A DNA stretch of 64,000 nt from Mercurialis annua (Eukaryota; Streptophyta; Magnoliopsida; Malpighiales; Euphorbiaceae), in the NCBI RefSeq assembly GCF_937616625.2, contig NC_065575.1, forward strand, positions 7,261,501 through 7,325,500. Direction: 5' to 3'. Within the stretch, counting starts at the first letter, position 1. Each line of letters starts with the position of its first letter. The position numbers were made by a program, and so were the translations under genes. This document shows positions 1-11,193 of this stretch, one piece after another. The notes beneath the pieces are model-generated. The model saw only the letters and a list, made by a program, of their open reading frames with translations. It was not told where the DNA came from and did not search any database.

Positions 1-883
1 TTTAAGAAAATGGGGTAATCCTAATGCCATACTCATCTAGTTATCGACACTCAACCATATAGTCTCGAACGGACACCGAGCAAGTTCTAGGAATTAGGCA
101 TGCAAAGGACACTCACAAAAACAATTAGGCTCAAAATATGCTCAAATAAAAGTGGTGTCATGCCTAACAACTTAATTCTTATGAAAAAGTGCCAAAGTGT
201 GCCAAATAATTCAGTTTTTGAAAGGTTTATTTTTGTCCCAGCAGTGTGCTTCTCGATCGAGAAGCATCACTTAAAAGTGCTTCTCGATCGAGAAGCTATG
301 AAGAATTCACTTCGCATAAAACTGTCCTTCATGTCTTGGTCGAGAAGCACCACTTAAAAGTGCTTCTCGATCAAGACATGCCAAAAACTGAATTTTCCGC
401 AACTAAAATTTTCTCAACTTTTTGGTACAAATCATGAATCCGCATTAAGTAACCTCTTAAAATTCGCAATTCACACAAGCCAATACTCAAATTCACCCTA
501 CTCTTATCGAAACATGTCATACAAATTGCATTTCATTAGGCAAGCATCGACATTCGATTGATTAAACTAGAAAACACATTTGAATAAATTCATTGATCGG
601 GACATAACAATTGTTGAAACATTTCATACGTACACCAAAGTTACCAATCACGCTCTCAACATGCTAAGCCAATGATTTAGTGCTAGAGGTGCCAAAAACA
701 ACTAATCAAAACTAAACAATCCTAAACACACGACATAAAATAAAAGACATAAAGCAATAAACAAGATAAAACACGAGATACAATTTCACAACCCTCCTCA
801 CACTATTTCTAGCTTAGTCCCTAAAGCATAGAAATAAAATAAAGCACGAAATTGTATGAGAGAGTTAGAAAGTGCAAATCTCG
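1..883 (-). other. 3' non-coding stretch of the Athila element
   Basis: No reading frame here resembles a protein. The stretch lies downstream of the third ORF on the minus strand, where Athila elements carry a long non-coding region before the polypurine tract and 3' LTR. I see no similarity to the LTR at 8939-10449, so the 3' LTR should lie to the left of the window. The only structured part is the palindrome cassette at 248-379. Short open frames over that cassette are by-products of the repeats. Confidence 0.6.
248..379. repeat. Palindrome cassette A of the Athila element (four 18-bp units)
   Basis: Units lie at 248-265 and 279-296 (both GCTTCTCGATCGAGAAGC), 331-348 (ATGTCTTGGTCGAGAAGC) and 362-379 (GCTTCTCGATCAAGACAT). 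Both pairs are spaced exactly 31 bp, start to start. The two 13-bp spacers (ATCACTTAAAAGT and ACCACTTAAAAGT) are nearly identical and themselves nearly palindromic. Between the pairs lies a stretch beginning CACTTCG and ending CCTTCATG that recurs in cassette B. Confidence 0.9.
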
Positions 884-2275
884 CTAGTCGAACTCCGGGG
901 TAGCGGGGGATTGAGGTGGAGTGTCAATCCACTCAATGATGCCTTGACCATTCACATAATTCCGGAAATCCGTCCTTTGGCGCTCGATTTTATCCTTCAA
1001 CCGCCCTTGCTTATACTCGATTCTTGCCATTCCCCTCCTTTGGGCCTTCTCCATCCGCTCCAAAATTTCTTTTTGCTCCGCCCAAGCTTGGCGGTTGTAC
1101 TCCGCCATTTCATTAAACCGATGGTCAAAAGCGGACCATTGGGCCTCGGCCCCCCCAAAGCTTGCTTCCGCAAAATCTCCTTGTGGTGCCTCTTCTTCTC
1201 CTTGAGCGCTAGATTGCGCAACTCCCTTTCCTTTCCTTCGTGGTTGCTCCTTTTGCCTTCTCGGAGCCGGCGGTGGAATTTCCTCGGGCACAAACTCGGC
1301 TTCCTCCCCAAATTCCGCTCTATGAGCCGCTTCCGCTCCATGCTCCTTAACCCAAACCGGACGCTTGTAGTAGGGAAGGACTACACCATTGTGAACATAC
1401 TTAGCCCGCTCCAAATGCTCCGTGTTAATCATTCTCGGAGCCGTGTAGGTGTAGTCGGAGGTATCGGTTAACCCTTTGCGTTGCGCCAAAAAATACACAA
1501 GTGAAGCAAACCCAAGTGGTGTGGTATTGTCCGGGACCGCTTGCAACTTCCGATAAAGCATTTCCGCCGAATCCACTTGGTATGCTTCCACCTCGGGGTG
1601 CATAATCGCGTTCAACATGAATAACTCGCTTTCGCCCACCTTGTTGTACTCGGTTCGCCCCCCAAAAGTGTGGCCTAACCACTTGATGACCACCACCAAA
1701 GCCGTATCCTTGATGTCGTTTACCTTCGACACCCTTGCCCGGAACACCTCTTTATCGGATAACTCACGCCATGCCGCGTCTCAATCAAACCGTGATGGTG
1801 TCGCCTTCAAACCCGAATTCCGCAAGCGGAAATACTTAGTCAAATCACTCTTAGTGAGACTCCAACTCTCATTTTGCAATCGAAATCTCATGTCTCCCGG
1901 GCATTGAGGGAGGGGTACCAAGGTGGTGAAAAATTCATACACCAATTCTTCAAAGACGTCATGAGAGAGTTCCGCCATGAATTGCAAACCCAACACCGCC
2001 AAGTGACGCTTCACTTCTTCTTCTAAACCCAATTCCCTCATGGAATTCCAACAAATTCCGAATGGGATTGCCAAACCGCGTTCCTTCAAAGCTTCATACT
2101 TTTGCCCTTCTTCTTCACTACGGATTTCAAAGGGAGCATTAAATTGGCGAGTTAAAGCCGTGGTGGAATTTGGTCCGGCGGCGGCTGCTTTCCGGCGTGA
2201 AGCACGTTGTGGTCGTGGTTCTTGAGCGGAACTTTGGGCTTGGTGAGACCCGCTTGGTTTGGTGGCTTTCTTCAT
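884..2275 (-). pseudogene. Athila third ORF (ATHILA ORF-1 type, env position), split by one stop
   Basis: Two open stretches in the same frame, 2275-1781 (164 aa) and 1747-884 (287 aa), are separated only by a TGA at 1783-1781. The stop lies in a context compatible with CGA to TGA. The first part starts with a basic, Ala/Ser-rich N-terminus, followed by a region (WNSMRELGLEEEV, then a RFRLQNESWSLT-like stretch) that resembles the Pfam ATHILA ORF-1 family. The second part continues that domain and ends in a Glu/Gln/Arg-rich, probably coiled-coil tail. It sits downstream of pol on the sense strand, where Athila elements carry their 'env-like' ORF. No signal peptide or membrane segment is visible, so an envelope role is not supported here. 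The family call is by recollection of pattern, not a search. Confidence 0.7.
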
Positions 2276-2956
2276 GATTTTTGGTGTGAAAAGTGGTAGG
2301 ATTTTTGGGTGGGTAGAGTGGTGGCCGGATTTCTTGAGAGGGAGGAGAGGCTATGGAGTTGATTTTTTTTTTTTTAATTTGAGTAAGAGTGGGGAAGAAG
2401 ATGAAGGGTTAGGTGTTCTTAAATGGCAAGTTGAATTATTGGATGGTTGAGATTCCCCTAATTTGGTGATCCATGTGAATTGTGTTTCTCTTGGATGGCT
2501 TGGATCCTTGCCACGTCATCAATCCATGTGCCCTTGACCTTTTGAATTTTTGAAATTCGTGAGAAAAGTTCAGTTTTGGCTCAGCAGTGTGCTTCTCGAT
2601 CGAGAAGCTCTTTAAGTGGTTCTTCTCGATCGAGAAGCAATGTTTAAATCACTTCGTCGAAAATTGCCCTTCATGTCTCGATCGAGAAGTTCACTTAAGT
2701 TGGGCTTCTCGATCGAGACATGCACAAAACTGACACTTCTCAAAAATTCAAAAAAAAAAATGAAATCCTACACAACACAAGCAATGCAAATACCCCGAAG
2801 TTATCTTGAACAAAGAGACATAAATAACTCAAAAAAAATACTAAAAGTAAAATATTAACAAGATGAAAACTAAACGAGAAAGGTAATCTAACCTCTCGGG
2901 ATTGCCTCCCGAGTGCGCTTGTTTAAAGTCGAAAGCTCGACTATCACATGGCGAAC
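2276..2956 (-). other. Spacer between Athila pol and third ORF
   Basis: Non-coding stretch of the element between the pol stop and the ATG at 2275. It has a T-run near 2357-2370, an A-run near 2750-2760, and palindrome cassette B. No splice-site or promoter pattern stands out enough to claim how the third ORF would be expressed. Confidence 0.5.
2591..2721. repeat. Palindrome cassette B of the Athila element (four 18-bp units)
   Basis: Units at 2591-2608, 2621-2638, 2673-2690 and 2704-2721. The first is GCTTCTCGATCGAGAAGC; the last is GCTTCTCGATCGAGACAT. Start-to-start distances are 30, 52 and 31 bp, almost the same layout as cassette A (31, 52, 31). The middle stretch again runs from CACTTCG to CCTTCATG. 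Cassettes A and B are therefore diverged direct copies of one ~132-bp module about 2.3 kb apart. Confidence 0.9.
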
Positions 2957-5900
2957 TCAAGTGGGTGGGTCGAGGTAACATTGCTCCCCAATTTGATCCG
3001 TCAAAGGCCCCAAGTAAGGCTTGCAACGGTGTCCGTTGACCTTAAACGTTTCACCTCTTTGGTTTTCTAGTTCGATGGCTCCGTGACTTGCCACACTCCG
3101 AATTTTGAATGGCCCACTCCATCGGGACTTAAGCTTGCCCGGAAATAGCCTCAACCGTGAATTGTACACTAAAACATAAGCTCCTACCTCAAAGCTTTTG
3201 GGGGAAATGTGTGCGTCATGCCAACGCTTGGTCTTCTCCTTATAGAGTTTCGCATTTTCATACGCCGAGAACCGGAATTCCTCCAATTCATTTAATTGCA
3301 ACAAACGTTTTTCCCCCGCCGCCTTAAGGTCAAAGTTCAACTTTTTAATCGCCCAATAAGCCCGGTGCTCCAATTCCAAAGGCAAATGGCACGCCTTACC
3401 ATACACTATGCGATAGGGAGTCATCCCTAGAGGCGTTTTGAATGCCGTTCGGTATGCCCATAATGCATCATCAAGCTTCAAGCTCCAATCTTTACGTGTG
3501 CCATTCACCGTCTTCTCGAGTATTCGTTTCAACTCTCGGTTGGAGACCTCAACTTGCCCGCTCGTTTGCGGGTGATAGGGGGTAGCAACCCGATGGTATA
3601 CATTGTATTTCTTCATCAAAGCATCAAATTGCCGGTTGCAAAAATGTGACCCACCGTCACTAATGATAATCCTTGGAGTGCCAAACCTATTCATCAAACG
3701 CTTGATGAACTTCAAAACCACTTTGGCGTCATTTGTAGGCAAGGCCTCCGCCTCTACCCACTTCGAAACATAGCACACGCCGACTAAGATATATAGGTTC
3801 CCATGCGACATTGGAAACGGCCCCATGAAGTCAATCCCCCATACATCAAATATCTCTACCTCTTGCACGGAGGTCAATGGCATCTCGTCCCTCTTTGAGA
3901 TGTTGCCAACCCGTTGACACCTATCACAATGGCTCACAAAGTCTTTGGCATCGCGGAATAATGTGGGCCAAAAGAATCCGCTCTCCAACACCTTAGCGGC
4001 GGTTCTTGCCACTCCGTAGTGACCGGCATAATCGGATGTGTGACAAGCCTCCAAAATGGGCATCATCTCCTTCAAAGCGACACATCGCCTCAACATCCCG
4101 TCTCCACATTCCTTAAACAAATACGGCTCATCCCAAAGAAATCTCTTGGCATCGGAGAGGAATTTCTTCCTTTGATGGTGTGTCAAATCCGGAGGCATGA
4201 CATTAGAGGCAAGAAAATTAGCTATATCGGCATACCACGTTGTTTCTACCTCCCGAATCACCATAAGTGTCTCATCCGGAAACCACTCATTAATCTCCAT
4301 GCCAATAGGAATAGGCTCCGGATTTTCAAATCTCGATAGGTGGTCCGCCACCACATTTTCCGTGCCCTTTTTATCCCGAATTTCTATATCAAACTCTTGC
4401 ATGAGAAGGATCCATCGGATGAGTCTTGGTTTGGCATCTTGCTTTGTGAATAGGTACTTCAAGGCGGCATGGTCGGTGTAAATAATGCATTTAGAGCCGA
4501 GCAAGTATTGCCGAAACTTATCTAGAGCAAAGACTACCGCCAACATCTCCTTCTCGGTAGTGGTATAATTGAGTTGAGCTCCCGCCATGGTTCGGCTAGC
4601 ATAGTATATCACATGCACCTTCTTGTCCTTTCTTTGACCCAATACGCACCCCAAAGCTTGGTCGCTTGCATCACACATAAGCTCAAAGGGCAAACTCCAA
4701 TCCGGAGATGAGATAATAGGTGCGGTCACAAGAGCCTCTTTCAATTTCTCGAAGGCCTCATGACAATCCTTGGTAAAATCAAAGGGAGCATCCTTTACTA
4801 ACAAACTCGTTAGGGGCCTTGCAATAGATGAAAAATCCTTAATAAAACGCCGATAAAACCCCGCATGGCCCAAGAATGCCCGGACCCCTTTAACCGTAGC
4901 CGGAGCGACTAGTTTCTCTATAACCGACGTCTTTGCTCTATCCACTTCGATTCCCGCTTCCGATATCCGATGCCCGAGTACGATGCCCTCATCCACCATA
5001 AAATGGCATTTCTCCCAATTGAGTACTAAATTAGTCTCGACACATCGTGCTAACACCCGCCTTAGATTCGCTAAACAACCATCGAATGAATCGCCAAACA
5101 CGGAGAAATCGTCCATGAACACCTCCATAATGTCTTCAATCATATCGTTGAAGATTGAGGTCATACATCTTTGAAATGTGGCGGGTGCGTTGCATAGTCC
5201 AAAGGGCATTCGCCGGTATGCAAAGGTACCGTAGGGGCATGTGAAAGTCGTCTTCTCTTGATCTTCCGGGAGGATTAATATTTGATTGTAACCCGAGTAC
5301 CCATCAAGGAAACAATAAAACTTGTGTCCCGCTACCCTTTCTAACATTTGATCGATAAATGGAAGCGGAAAATGATCTTTTCGGGTTACCTCGTTGAGCT
5401 TCCGGTAATCGATGCATACTCGCCATCCGGTTACCGTTCTTGTGGAGATTTGCTCTCCTTTTTCATTCTCCACCATTGTCATACCTCCCTTTTTAGGCAC
5501 ACATTGTATGGGACTAACCCATTCACTATCCGAAATCGGATAAATTATACCGGCGTCGAGAAGCTTGACGATCTCTTTGTGCACTACCTCCTTCATATTC
5601 GGATTCAATCTTCGTTGCCTTTGAGCCGACTTCTTTGACTCGTCTTCGAGATTAATCTTATGCATCACAATTTGAGGACTTATTCCTCGAATGTCGGAGA
5701 TTTGCCACCCCATGGCTAACACATGTTCTTTTACCACTTGCACAACCCTCTTTTCTTGCTCCTTGGAGAGCTTGTTTGAGATGATTATCGGCAAGGTCTC
5801 ATTCTCCCCCACAAAAGCATACCGGAGATGAGACGGAAGTGGTTTCATTTCCACATTTGGCGGTAGCTCGGAAGATGGTGGAGTCACGCCATTACTCTTG

Positions 5901-8761
5901 TTCAAATTCTCCGGCTTAGGTTCATCTTCCTCCGTGTATTCATCATCAAGCTCTTTAGAATCGAAGGTGACCTTAGAAACGGTTGAAAAATCAACTTTGG
6001 GCTCAACAGAGCATGTCTTGGTCGAGACATGAGCTTCTCGATCAAGACATGGCAAATTTTTGCCTTGTCTTGATCGAGAAGAGGATGTCTTGGTCGAGAC
6101 ATGAAGGTCATTTTTGCACGAAGCAATTTCAAACCTTGCTTCTCGACCAAGACATGCACTGTCTCTGGCTTCTCGACCAAGACATGAGTCTGGGAGCTCA
6201 AAATCATCAATTTTTCGCACATTTCCCTTATTCATTGCTTCCACATTTGCTTCAAGTTGATCATTCACAAGATTATCCACGAAATCCACCCTCATACAAT
6301 CCTCCTCCTCGATGGTATTCCGCATCACTCTCTTCATATCAAACTCCACACTTTCCTCATCAATTCTCAAGGTGAGCTTGCCGGCATGAACATCAATGAG
6401 AGCACGCCCGGTGTTCATAAAAGGGCGACCAAGAATCATAGGACATTCTTTATCCACCGCATAGTCTAAGATCACAAAATCCACCGGAAAGATGAATTTA
6501 TCCACTTTAACGAGTACGTCTTCCACTATCCCATACGGCTTTTTGAGAGAGTGATCGGCAAGTTGTAATACCATCGAGGTGCGCTTTACCGGTTGATCAC
6601 CAAACAAAGACCTAAAAAGAAACAATGGCATCAAGTTAATACTTGCCCCAAGATCACACAAGCAATTTATAGCATTCATATTCCCTATAGTGCAAGGTAT
6701 AGAAAAACTCCCTGGATCTTTAAGCTTTGTCGGTAAATTGCTTTGGATTATGGAACTACAATGCTCCGTGAGCGGTATTGTCCCACCTTGCTCCCAACTA
6801 CGCTTGTTCATTATTATGTCTTTCAAGAATTTTGCATATTGGGGCATCTCCCGAAGTGCATCCGCCAAGCTTAGATTGATTTGCAATTTCTTGAAAATCT
6901 CAAGGAACTTGTGAATTTTTTCGTTCCCTTGAGCTTTCCTTAACCGGCTTGGGAATGGAACCGGTGGTACAAATGGTGGCGGCGGTGGTGGCCTCACATA
7001 GGTCTCTTCAACCTCGACAACTACTTCCTCACATTCCTTTGGCAACTCTTGACTTGAACTTGCTATGTCAATTACCACTTGAGGCTCATCCTCCTCGACA
7101 ACTTGCCTCTTTCCGTTGGCTTTCTCAAGGTTTCTCCCGCTTCGGAGCTCTACCGCCTTAACATGTTCTCTAGGATTGTTCTCCGTAGTCGATGGCAATC
7201 CCCCTTGTGGTCTACCTTGAAGATTGATAGCAAGTTGAGAGATTTGAGTCTCAAGCATTTGATTAGTGGCGGCTTGATTCTTTTGAAGTTGCTTCATCTC
7301 TCTAAGCTCATCCATCAACTTAGCAAGCATATTCCCTTCATCCATGTTTCTTTGAGGTTGAAACCCGGGAGGATGTTGAGGTCTAGCACCCGCATTGTTG
7401 CCATGACCTTGATTGTGATGGTAATTCCCTTGTTGTTGGGGAGGTCTATTTCCACCTTGGAAGCTTGGACCCGCTTGATTAGGCCCTTGAGCATTGCCTT
7501 GCCCTTCTTGATTTCTCCACCCGAAGTTTGGATGATTCCTCCATCCGGGGTTGTAGGTGTTAGAGTAAGGGTCATTAGCTTGCCTTTGTCCTCCGATGTA
7601 GTTGACTTGCTCACTCAAGGCTTGACCCGTAACTAGGCATTCTCCTCCCGAATGGCCAAAATCACCACAAAATTCACAACCTACTTGAACATAAGCCACC
7701 GGAGCGTTTCTTTGCATAGGAGCGACTTGTTTCTTGAGAGCATCCACTTGAGCTTGAAGCGAAGCATTTGCGGCTTTTATGGACTCCATCTCCCTCACTT
7801 GATCAAGAGTCATGAGTGACTTTTGAGTAGGTGGCGCTCTTCTTTCCATAGGACCCCAAGTACTACTAACCACGGCCAATTTCTCCACCAATTCAAGGGC
7901 TTCCTCATAGGTCTTTTGCATAAGTGAACCCCCCGAAGCCGCATCGATAGTAGCTCGGGTAGTGACATTTGTCCCATCATAGAAGATTTGTATAACATGC
8001 TCTCTATTGAGCCGATGATGGGGTACGCTTCGTTGTAAATCCTTGAACCGCTCCCATGCCTCATGAAGTGACTCTCCTTCAAATTGGACAAACTCAAGTA
8101 TGTCTTTAGTCAACTTTGTAGTCTTGCCATGAGGGAAATATTTGTTAAGGAAAGCTTGAGCCAACTCCCTCCAATTGTGAATGGACTCATTAGGTAGAGA
8201 GTGCAACCAAATGCTAGCCTTGTCCCTCAAGGAAAAAGGAAACATCCTAAGCTTAATTTGGTCCGCCGTTATCCCATGAAGCTTGAATGTGTTTAGAACA
8301 CCCAAAAACTTGGCGATATGCTCATTAGGATCCTCATGACTCAACCCAAAGAAGGCACAACGATTTTCCAAAAGTTGAATGGTACTCGGCTTGATCTCAA
8401 AAGTTGCCGCTTGAACCGGCATTGCGAAGCATCCAAAAGTTGCATTGTCCACATCCGGCAAGAAAAACTCACCCAAAGTTTGTCTTTGTTGGTTTGGCAC
8501 TTGTGCGTGCGCTTGGGGCCGATCATCCCTTGGGTGGTCTTGTTGCCTTGGTCGGTTCACATTCCCTAATGGAGGAGCGGGTGGATATTGTTGTTCCCCT
8601 CCATCCATTAGAGGATTGAACCTCCCCTCTTCATCATAATTGTTTCCCTCGTTATTCATAACTTCGGGTATACGGGCTCTTCTTCTTACACCTCTTTCGT
8701 AGTTACCGAGGTTATCTTGGAACGGTTCTAGTGGTAGATTTGCTCGTCGCGTATTGTGCAT
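2957..8761 (-). CDS. Athila gag-pol polyprotein, uninterrupted
   Basis: About 1934 aa in one frame; the ATG at 8761 is chosen because the two codons upstream lack a normal start. In order: gag core (about residues 80-300); CCHC zinc knuckle [14 protein letters not shown] near 362; Gln/Asn/Gly-rich linker; aspartic protease with DLGASINLM near 709; reverse transcriptase with [10 protein letters not shown] and the catalytic FMDD near 1218; RNase H starting at CDASDQALG near 1366 with [10 protein letters not shown]; integrase with a zinc-binding HCDRCQR near 1612 and the D-D-E triad near 1647 (GIDFMG), 1702 (SDGGSH) and 1738 (QVEVSNRE). No chromodomain follows, as expected for Athila. All domains are open, so the protein may still work. 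Oddity: residues about 860-920, between protease and RT, are encoded by palindrome cassette C. Confidence 0.92.
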   Translation of the reverse strand: MHNTRRANLPLEPFQDNLGNYERGVRRRARIPEVMNNEGNNYDEEGRFNPLMDGGEQQYPPAPPLGNVNRPRQQDHPRDDRPQAHAQVPNQQRQTLGEFFLPDVDNATFGCFAMPVQAATFEIKPSTIQLLENRCAFFGLSHEDPNEHIAKFLGVLNTFKLHGITADQIKLRMFPFSLRDKASIWLHSLPNESIHNWRELAQAFLNKYFPHGKTTKLTKDILEFVQFEGESLHEAWERFKDLQRSVPHHRLNREHVIQIFYDGTNVTTRATIDAASGGSLMQKTYEEALELVEKLAVVSSTWGPMERRAPPTQKSLMTLDQVREMESIKAANASLQAQVDALKKQVAPMQRNAPVAYVQVGCEFCGDFGHSGGECLVTGQALSEQVNYIGGQRQANDPYSNTYNPGWRNHPNFGWRNQEGQGNAQGPNQAGPSFQGGNRPPQQQGNYHHNQGHGNNAGARPQHPPGFQPQRNMDEGNMLAKLMDELREMKQLQKNQAATNQMLETQISQLAINLQGRPQGGLPSTTENNPREHVKAVELRSGRNLEKANGKRQVVEEDEPQVVIDIASSSQELPKECEEVVVEVEETYVRPPPPPPFVPPVPFPSRLRKAQGNEKIHKFLEIFKKLQINLSLADALREMPQYAKFLKDIIMNKRSWEQGGTIPLTEHCSSIIQSNLPTKLKDPGSFSIPCTIGNMNAINCLCDLGASINLMPLFLFRSLFGDQPVKRTSMVLQLADHSLKKPYGIVEDVLVKVDKFIFPVDFVILDYAVDKECPMILGRPFMNTGRALIDVHAGKLTLRIDEESVEFDMKRVMRNTIEEEDCMRVDFVDNLVNDQLEANVEAMNKGNVRKIDDFELPDSCLGREARDSACLGREARFEIASCKNDLHVSTKTSSSRSRQGKNLPCLDREAHVSTKTCSVEPKVDFSTVSKVTFDSKELDDEYTEEDEPKPENLNKSNGVTPPSSELPPNVEMKPLPSHLRYAFVGENETLPIIISNKLSKEQEKRVVQVVKEHVLAMGWQISDIRGISPQIVMHKINLEDESKKSAQRQRRLNPNMKEVVHKEIVKLLDAGIIYPISDSEWVSPIQCVPKKGGMTMVENEKGEQISTRTVTGWRVCIDYRKLNEVTRKDHFPLPFIDQMLERVAGHKFYCFLDGYSGYNQILILPEDQEKTTFTCPYGTFAYRRMPFGLCNAPATFQRCMTSIFNDMIEDIMEVFMDDFSVFGDSFDGCLANLRRVLARCVETNLVLNWEKCHFMVDEGIVLGHRISEAGIEVDRAKTSVIEKLVAPATVKGVRAFLGHAGFYRRFIKDFSSIARPLTSLLVKDAPFDFTKDCHEAFEKLKEALVTAPIISSPDWSLPFELMCDASDQALGCVLGQRKDKKVHVIYYASRTMAGAQLNYTTTEKEMLAVVFALDKFRQYLLGSKCIIYTDHAALKYLFTKQDAKPRLIRWILLMQEFDIEIRDKKGTENVVADHLSRFENPEPIPIGMEINEWFPDETLMVIREVETTWYADIANFLASNVMPPDLTHHQRKKFLSDAKRFLWDEPYLFKECGDGMLRRCVALKEMMPILEACHTSDYAGHYGVARTAAKVLESGFFWPTLFRDAKDFVSHCDRCQRVGNISKRDEMPLTSVQEVEIFDVWGIDFMGPFPMSHGNLYILVGVCYVSKWVEAEALPTNDAKVVLKFIKRLMNRFGTPRIIISDGGSHFCNRQFDALMKKYNVYHRVATPYHPQTSGQVEVSNRELKRILEKTVNGTRKDWSLKLDDALWAYRTAFKTPLGMTPYRIVYGKACHLPLELEHRAYWAIKKLNFDLKAAGEKRLLQLNELEEFRFSAYENAKLYKEKTKRWHDAHISPKSFEVGAYVLVYNSRLRLFPGKLKSRWSGPFKIRSVASHGAIELENQRGETFKVNGHRCKPYLGPLTDQIGEQCYLDPPT
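6013..6185. repeat. Palindrome cassette C inside the gag-pol frame (six 18-bp units)
   Basis: Units at 6013-6030 and 6085-6102 (both ATGTCTTGGTCGAGACAT), 6033-6050 (GCTTCTCGATCAAGACAT), 6064-6081, 6138-6155 and 6168-6185 (both GCTTCTCGACCAAGACAT). The cassette lies in the open frame and is translated on the minus strand into a Cys/Arg/Ser-rich stretch with recurring CLGREAR, CLDREAH and HVSTKT motifs. The part between units, read on the minus strand (CTTCGTGCAAAAATG then CCTTCATG), matches the middle of cassette D, so C is in the opposite orientation to A, B and D. Confidence 0.9.
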
Positions 8762-8910
8762 ACACAAAAATCAAATTCCCTACACAAACAACAACAAGAA
8801 AACCGAGTGTAAACCACGAAAGATAATTAATAATTAATAAACCAAAAACAGAAAATAACACTAACTCGACCGAATTTCACAATACTTTCAATCAATTAAA
8901 CGCAACCTTG

Positions 8911-8928
8911 TCCCCGGCAACGGCGCCA
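8911..8928 (-). other. Athila primer-binding site
   Basis: On the minus strand this reads TGGCGCCGTTGCCGGGGA, the usual tRNA-Asp-type primer site of Athila and related elements. It lies 10 bases inside the LTR end at 8939 and marks the 5' side of the element. Confidence 0.9.
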
Positions 8929-8938
8929 AAAACTATAG

Positions 8939-10449
8939 TGTTAGCAAAAATACTAACTTGTAGTAATCCGGAAATACGGAATCGATCCCACGAAGACAAG
9001 AGGTTTAAAGTGAGCGAACACGTAATTGGAAATTCAATTCGGAAAGCAACGATCAATTGGAATTATAGTAATGACTACGGAATTTTAAACTAGCGAAATT
9101 AACACTTTAAGCAATTTAAAAACTAAAGCAATTAATTAATAAACGGGATAAAACAATAGGAAAAAGGCGTTTAGAGGTTGCTAGACATGCCAAAGTCAAA
9201 TCTAGGTAGTTTGGGTTAAAGTGATGGGAAATAAGGTCGGGTCAAGCTATTCTACGGAACCAATTCCGCTCTCTCAAGCCGGAATTGAAAGAGTCGAAAC
9301 TCGATTAACAATCCCGAAATCTAATCCACTCTCGTGCTCATGGATTTCAAGAGAGTTAATAAAGCCAACTAATCAAGCAAACTCCATAACCAAAATAGCC
9401 CTAGATCATGCTAATGCATCTAGGTCTATAGCATGTACTCCCCTAGGTATAGTCTAATTAGTTAACTCTCGTCCTCCTAATTAAACCACAAGCAAAGAAT
9501 AAGAGGCCAACCTATTCTAAGCATTAAGCTCAAGAAGCACAACAACCAACATCACCCATAAACCCTCACCCTAATTACCTATCTAATCAATCATGGCAAT
9601 CATAACAACCCCCAAACAAGGGGTTTAGCTACTAATCATCATCATGGCATAACTAATTAAACAATAGTAAAGATTTGGCATAGAGTAAAGAATAAATACC
9701 TTGGAGTAATAATTGAACTTAAAACACATGAACAAGATAATGAAGCTTGAATTAAAAGATCAATACTTGTATTTAATAAGTTTCCCAATATAGCAAAATC
9801 TGGAAATTAAATGAAGAACACCAAGAACTATGAAGATTCTATCTAAAATAGAGAGCAAAAAGGGAAAGAATTGATTGATTCCAATTGTTGTCTACAAAAG
9901 TGAATGATTCTTAACCTAAAAAATAAAGTGCCTTATATAGTCTGGACAAAAAGGGGAATAAAAACACCCTAGTACAAGAGATGTTGGGCTAAAAAGGGAA
10001 GTGGGCCACTTAAAGCTCTTTCTTTCAACAAATTTCGTCTTCAGCTCTTTTCTCATGTCTTGGTCGAGAAGCTCATTTAAGTTGAGCTTCTCGATCGAGA
10101 AGCTCCTTTGATGACCCTTCGTGCAAAATGGTTCTTCATGTCTTGGTCGAGAAGCACCATGTCTTGGTCGAGACATGTGTTAAATTATACATGTCTCTTT
10201 TGCTTCTCAGCTTCTCTTTCAAGACATGCTTTAAAAACTTGATTTTTCTTTCACTCTTTGCTTTAGCTTCCGACTTTGATATTTCTTTAATTCTTCACTC
10301 TTTTTAGCCCAAATAGTCCCGCAAACACTCCAAATCACCTGAAACGCCAACACACATAATAAGGTATCGAAACACCTAAAAACACATGTCAAAACGCAAT
10401 AAAGCGATGCGAAAACTATCTAAATACTAGGAGTATTCTACTCCTATCA
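8939..10449 (-). repeat. Athila 5' LTR (1511 bp)
   Basis: On the minus strand the LTR begins TGATAGGAGTAG at 10449 and ends in GCTAACA at 8939, giving TG...CA termini, and is followed after ten bases by the PBS. Its partner is outside the window, so the outer boundary rests on the TG/CA ends and on the position of the PBS. Cassette D lies about 270-390 bp from its 5' end, presumably in U3. Confidence 0.75.
10055..10176. repeat. Palindrome cassette D in the Athila LTR (four 18-bp units)
   Basis: Units at 10055-10072 and 10138-10155 (both ATGTCTTGGTCGAGAAGC), 10085-10102 (GCTTCTCGATCGAGAAGC) and 10159-10176 (ATGTCTTGGTCGAGACAT). The first pair is spaced 30 bp. The intervening CTTCGTGCAAAATG matches the inter-unit stretch of cassette C read on the other strand. 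Because the cassette is in the LTR, it should be present twice per element and in the transcript. Confidence 0.88.
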
Positions 10450-11193
10450 ACTATCATTCCCAAAATTACAATAAAACCCTTAAAATATGGAACGATGAAG
10501 AGAGGAAAAATGTTCGTGCACGCTGTAATTATGACAGTTGCACAACTTTCAAATAAATATTAAAGATAAGTTAAGGCAGACAATTGAACCACACATTAAA
10601 AGCAGTATTAACATCGCCATATTGAATAGCAAGAGATCACAACCACAAAAAGGGAAGAAAAAGAAAGAAAAAAGGAACAAGAAAATAAAATCACCATAGA
10701 AGCTCGAAGAAGCACATACTAGAAATTTTAATAAGCATGACGAACATACACTCAATTTGAATTTTAAAGTAACTTCGGGGTTTACAAAATCGCCTAAACC
10801 CCAGATTATTTTCAAAAGACAGAGGAATGTATGAAGTAAAAAGAGAGGCACACAAAACCTTTCTGTCGTTGGACCGTATCAAGTCCAAACCTAGACATAA
10901 ATGTCTAATCGATACGGACCATGGCGGGGGAGGGGGGGATCGATTATGAAATACTATAAAAAGTCCCAGGTCACCAAAGAAAAGAGGACATCGCTGAAAG
11001 GTCTATAAAATGGGTAAAAATATCACTTTTCGTTTTCACGTTTCTATTACTTATTTATAAAAAGTTAATCATTCGACTATCCCTACTAGTTTAAGCATCA
11101 AAGTGGATTTTCCGCATAAAAACTCAAATTCATCTTCTTTTCTCACTTGCAGACTATGAAATAGGTTAAGTCACCCTCAACTCATAATAAAGT
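10450..11193. other. Unassigned spacer between Athila and Tekay elements
   Basis: About 740 bp with no recognisable gene. It holds an A-rich stretch (10650-10690), a G-run at 10925-10938 and the AAAGT target copy (11189-11193) of the Tekay element. Open frames here are short and of low complexity. Confidence 0.5.

Larger units (their letters stand above)
1..10449 (-). mobile_element. Athila-lineage Ty3/gypsy LTR retrotransposon, 3' end outside the window
   Basis: Read on the minus strand the order is 5' LTR (10449-8939), primer-binding site (8928-8911), gag-pol (8761-2957), spacer, third ORF (2275-884) and a 3' non-coding stretch running off the window. The long LTR, the PBS TGGCGCCGTTGCCGGGGA (tRNA-Asp type) and an extra ORF downstream of integrase are hallmarks of the Athila lineage. 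The gag core and the FMDD-type RT also fit. The 3' LTR is not in the window, so neither the target duplication nor LTR divergence can be checked. The five bases outside the 5' LTR are ACTAT (10450-10454). Four cassettes of short palindromes are scattered through the element and are listed separately. Confidence 0.9.

Noticed and set aside
100..437. Small open frames over palindrome cassette A
   Set aside because: They are translations of the repeat units and have no independent protein character. The same holds for small frames at 2616-2858, 5902-6375 and 9916-10176.
884..2275. Envelope protein of an endogenous retrovirus
   Set aside because: It lies in the env position but shows no signal peptide, membrane segment or glycoprotein pattern. 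It fits the ATHILA ORF-1 type instead.
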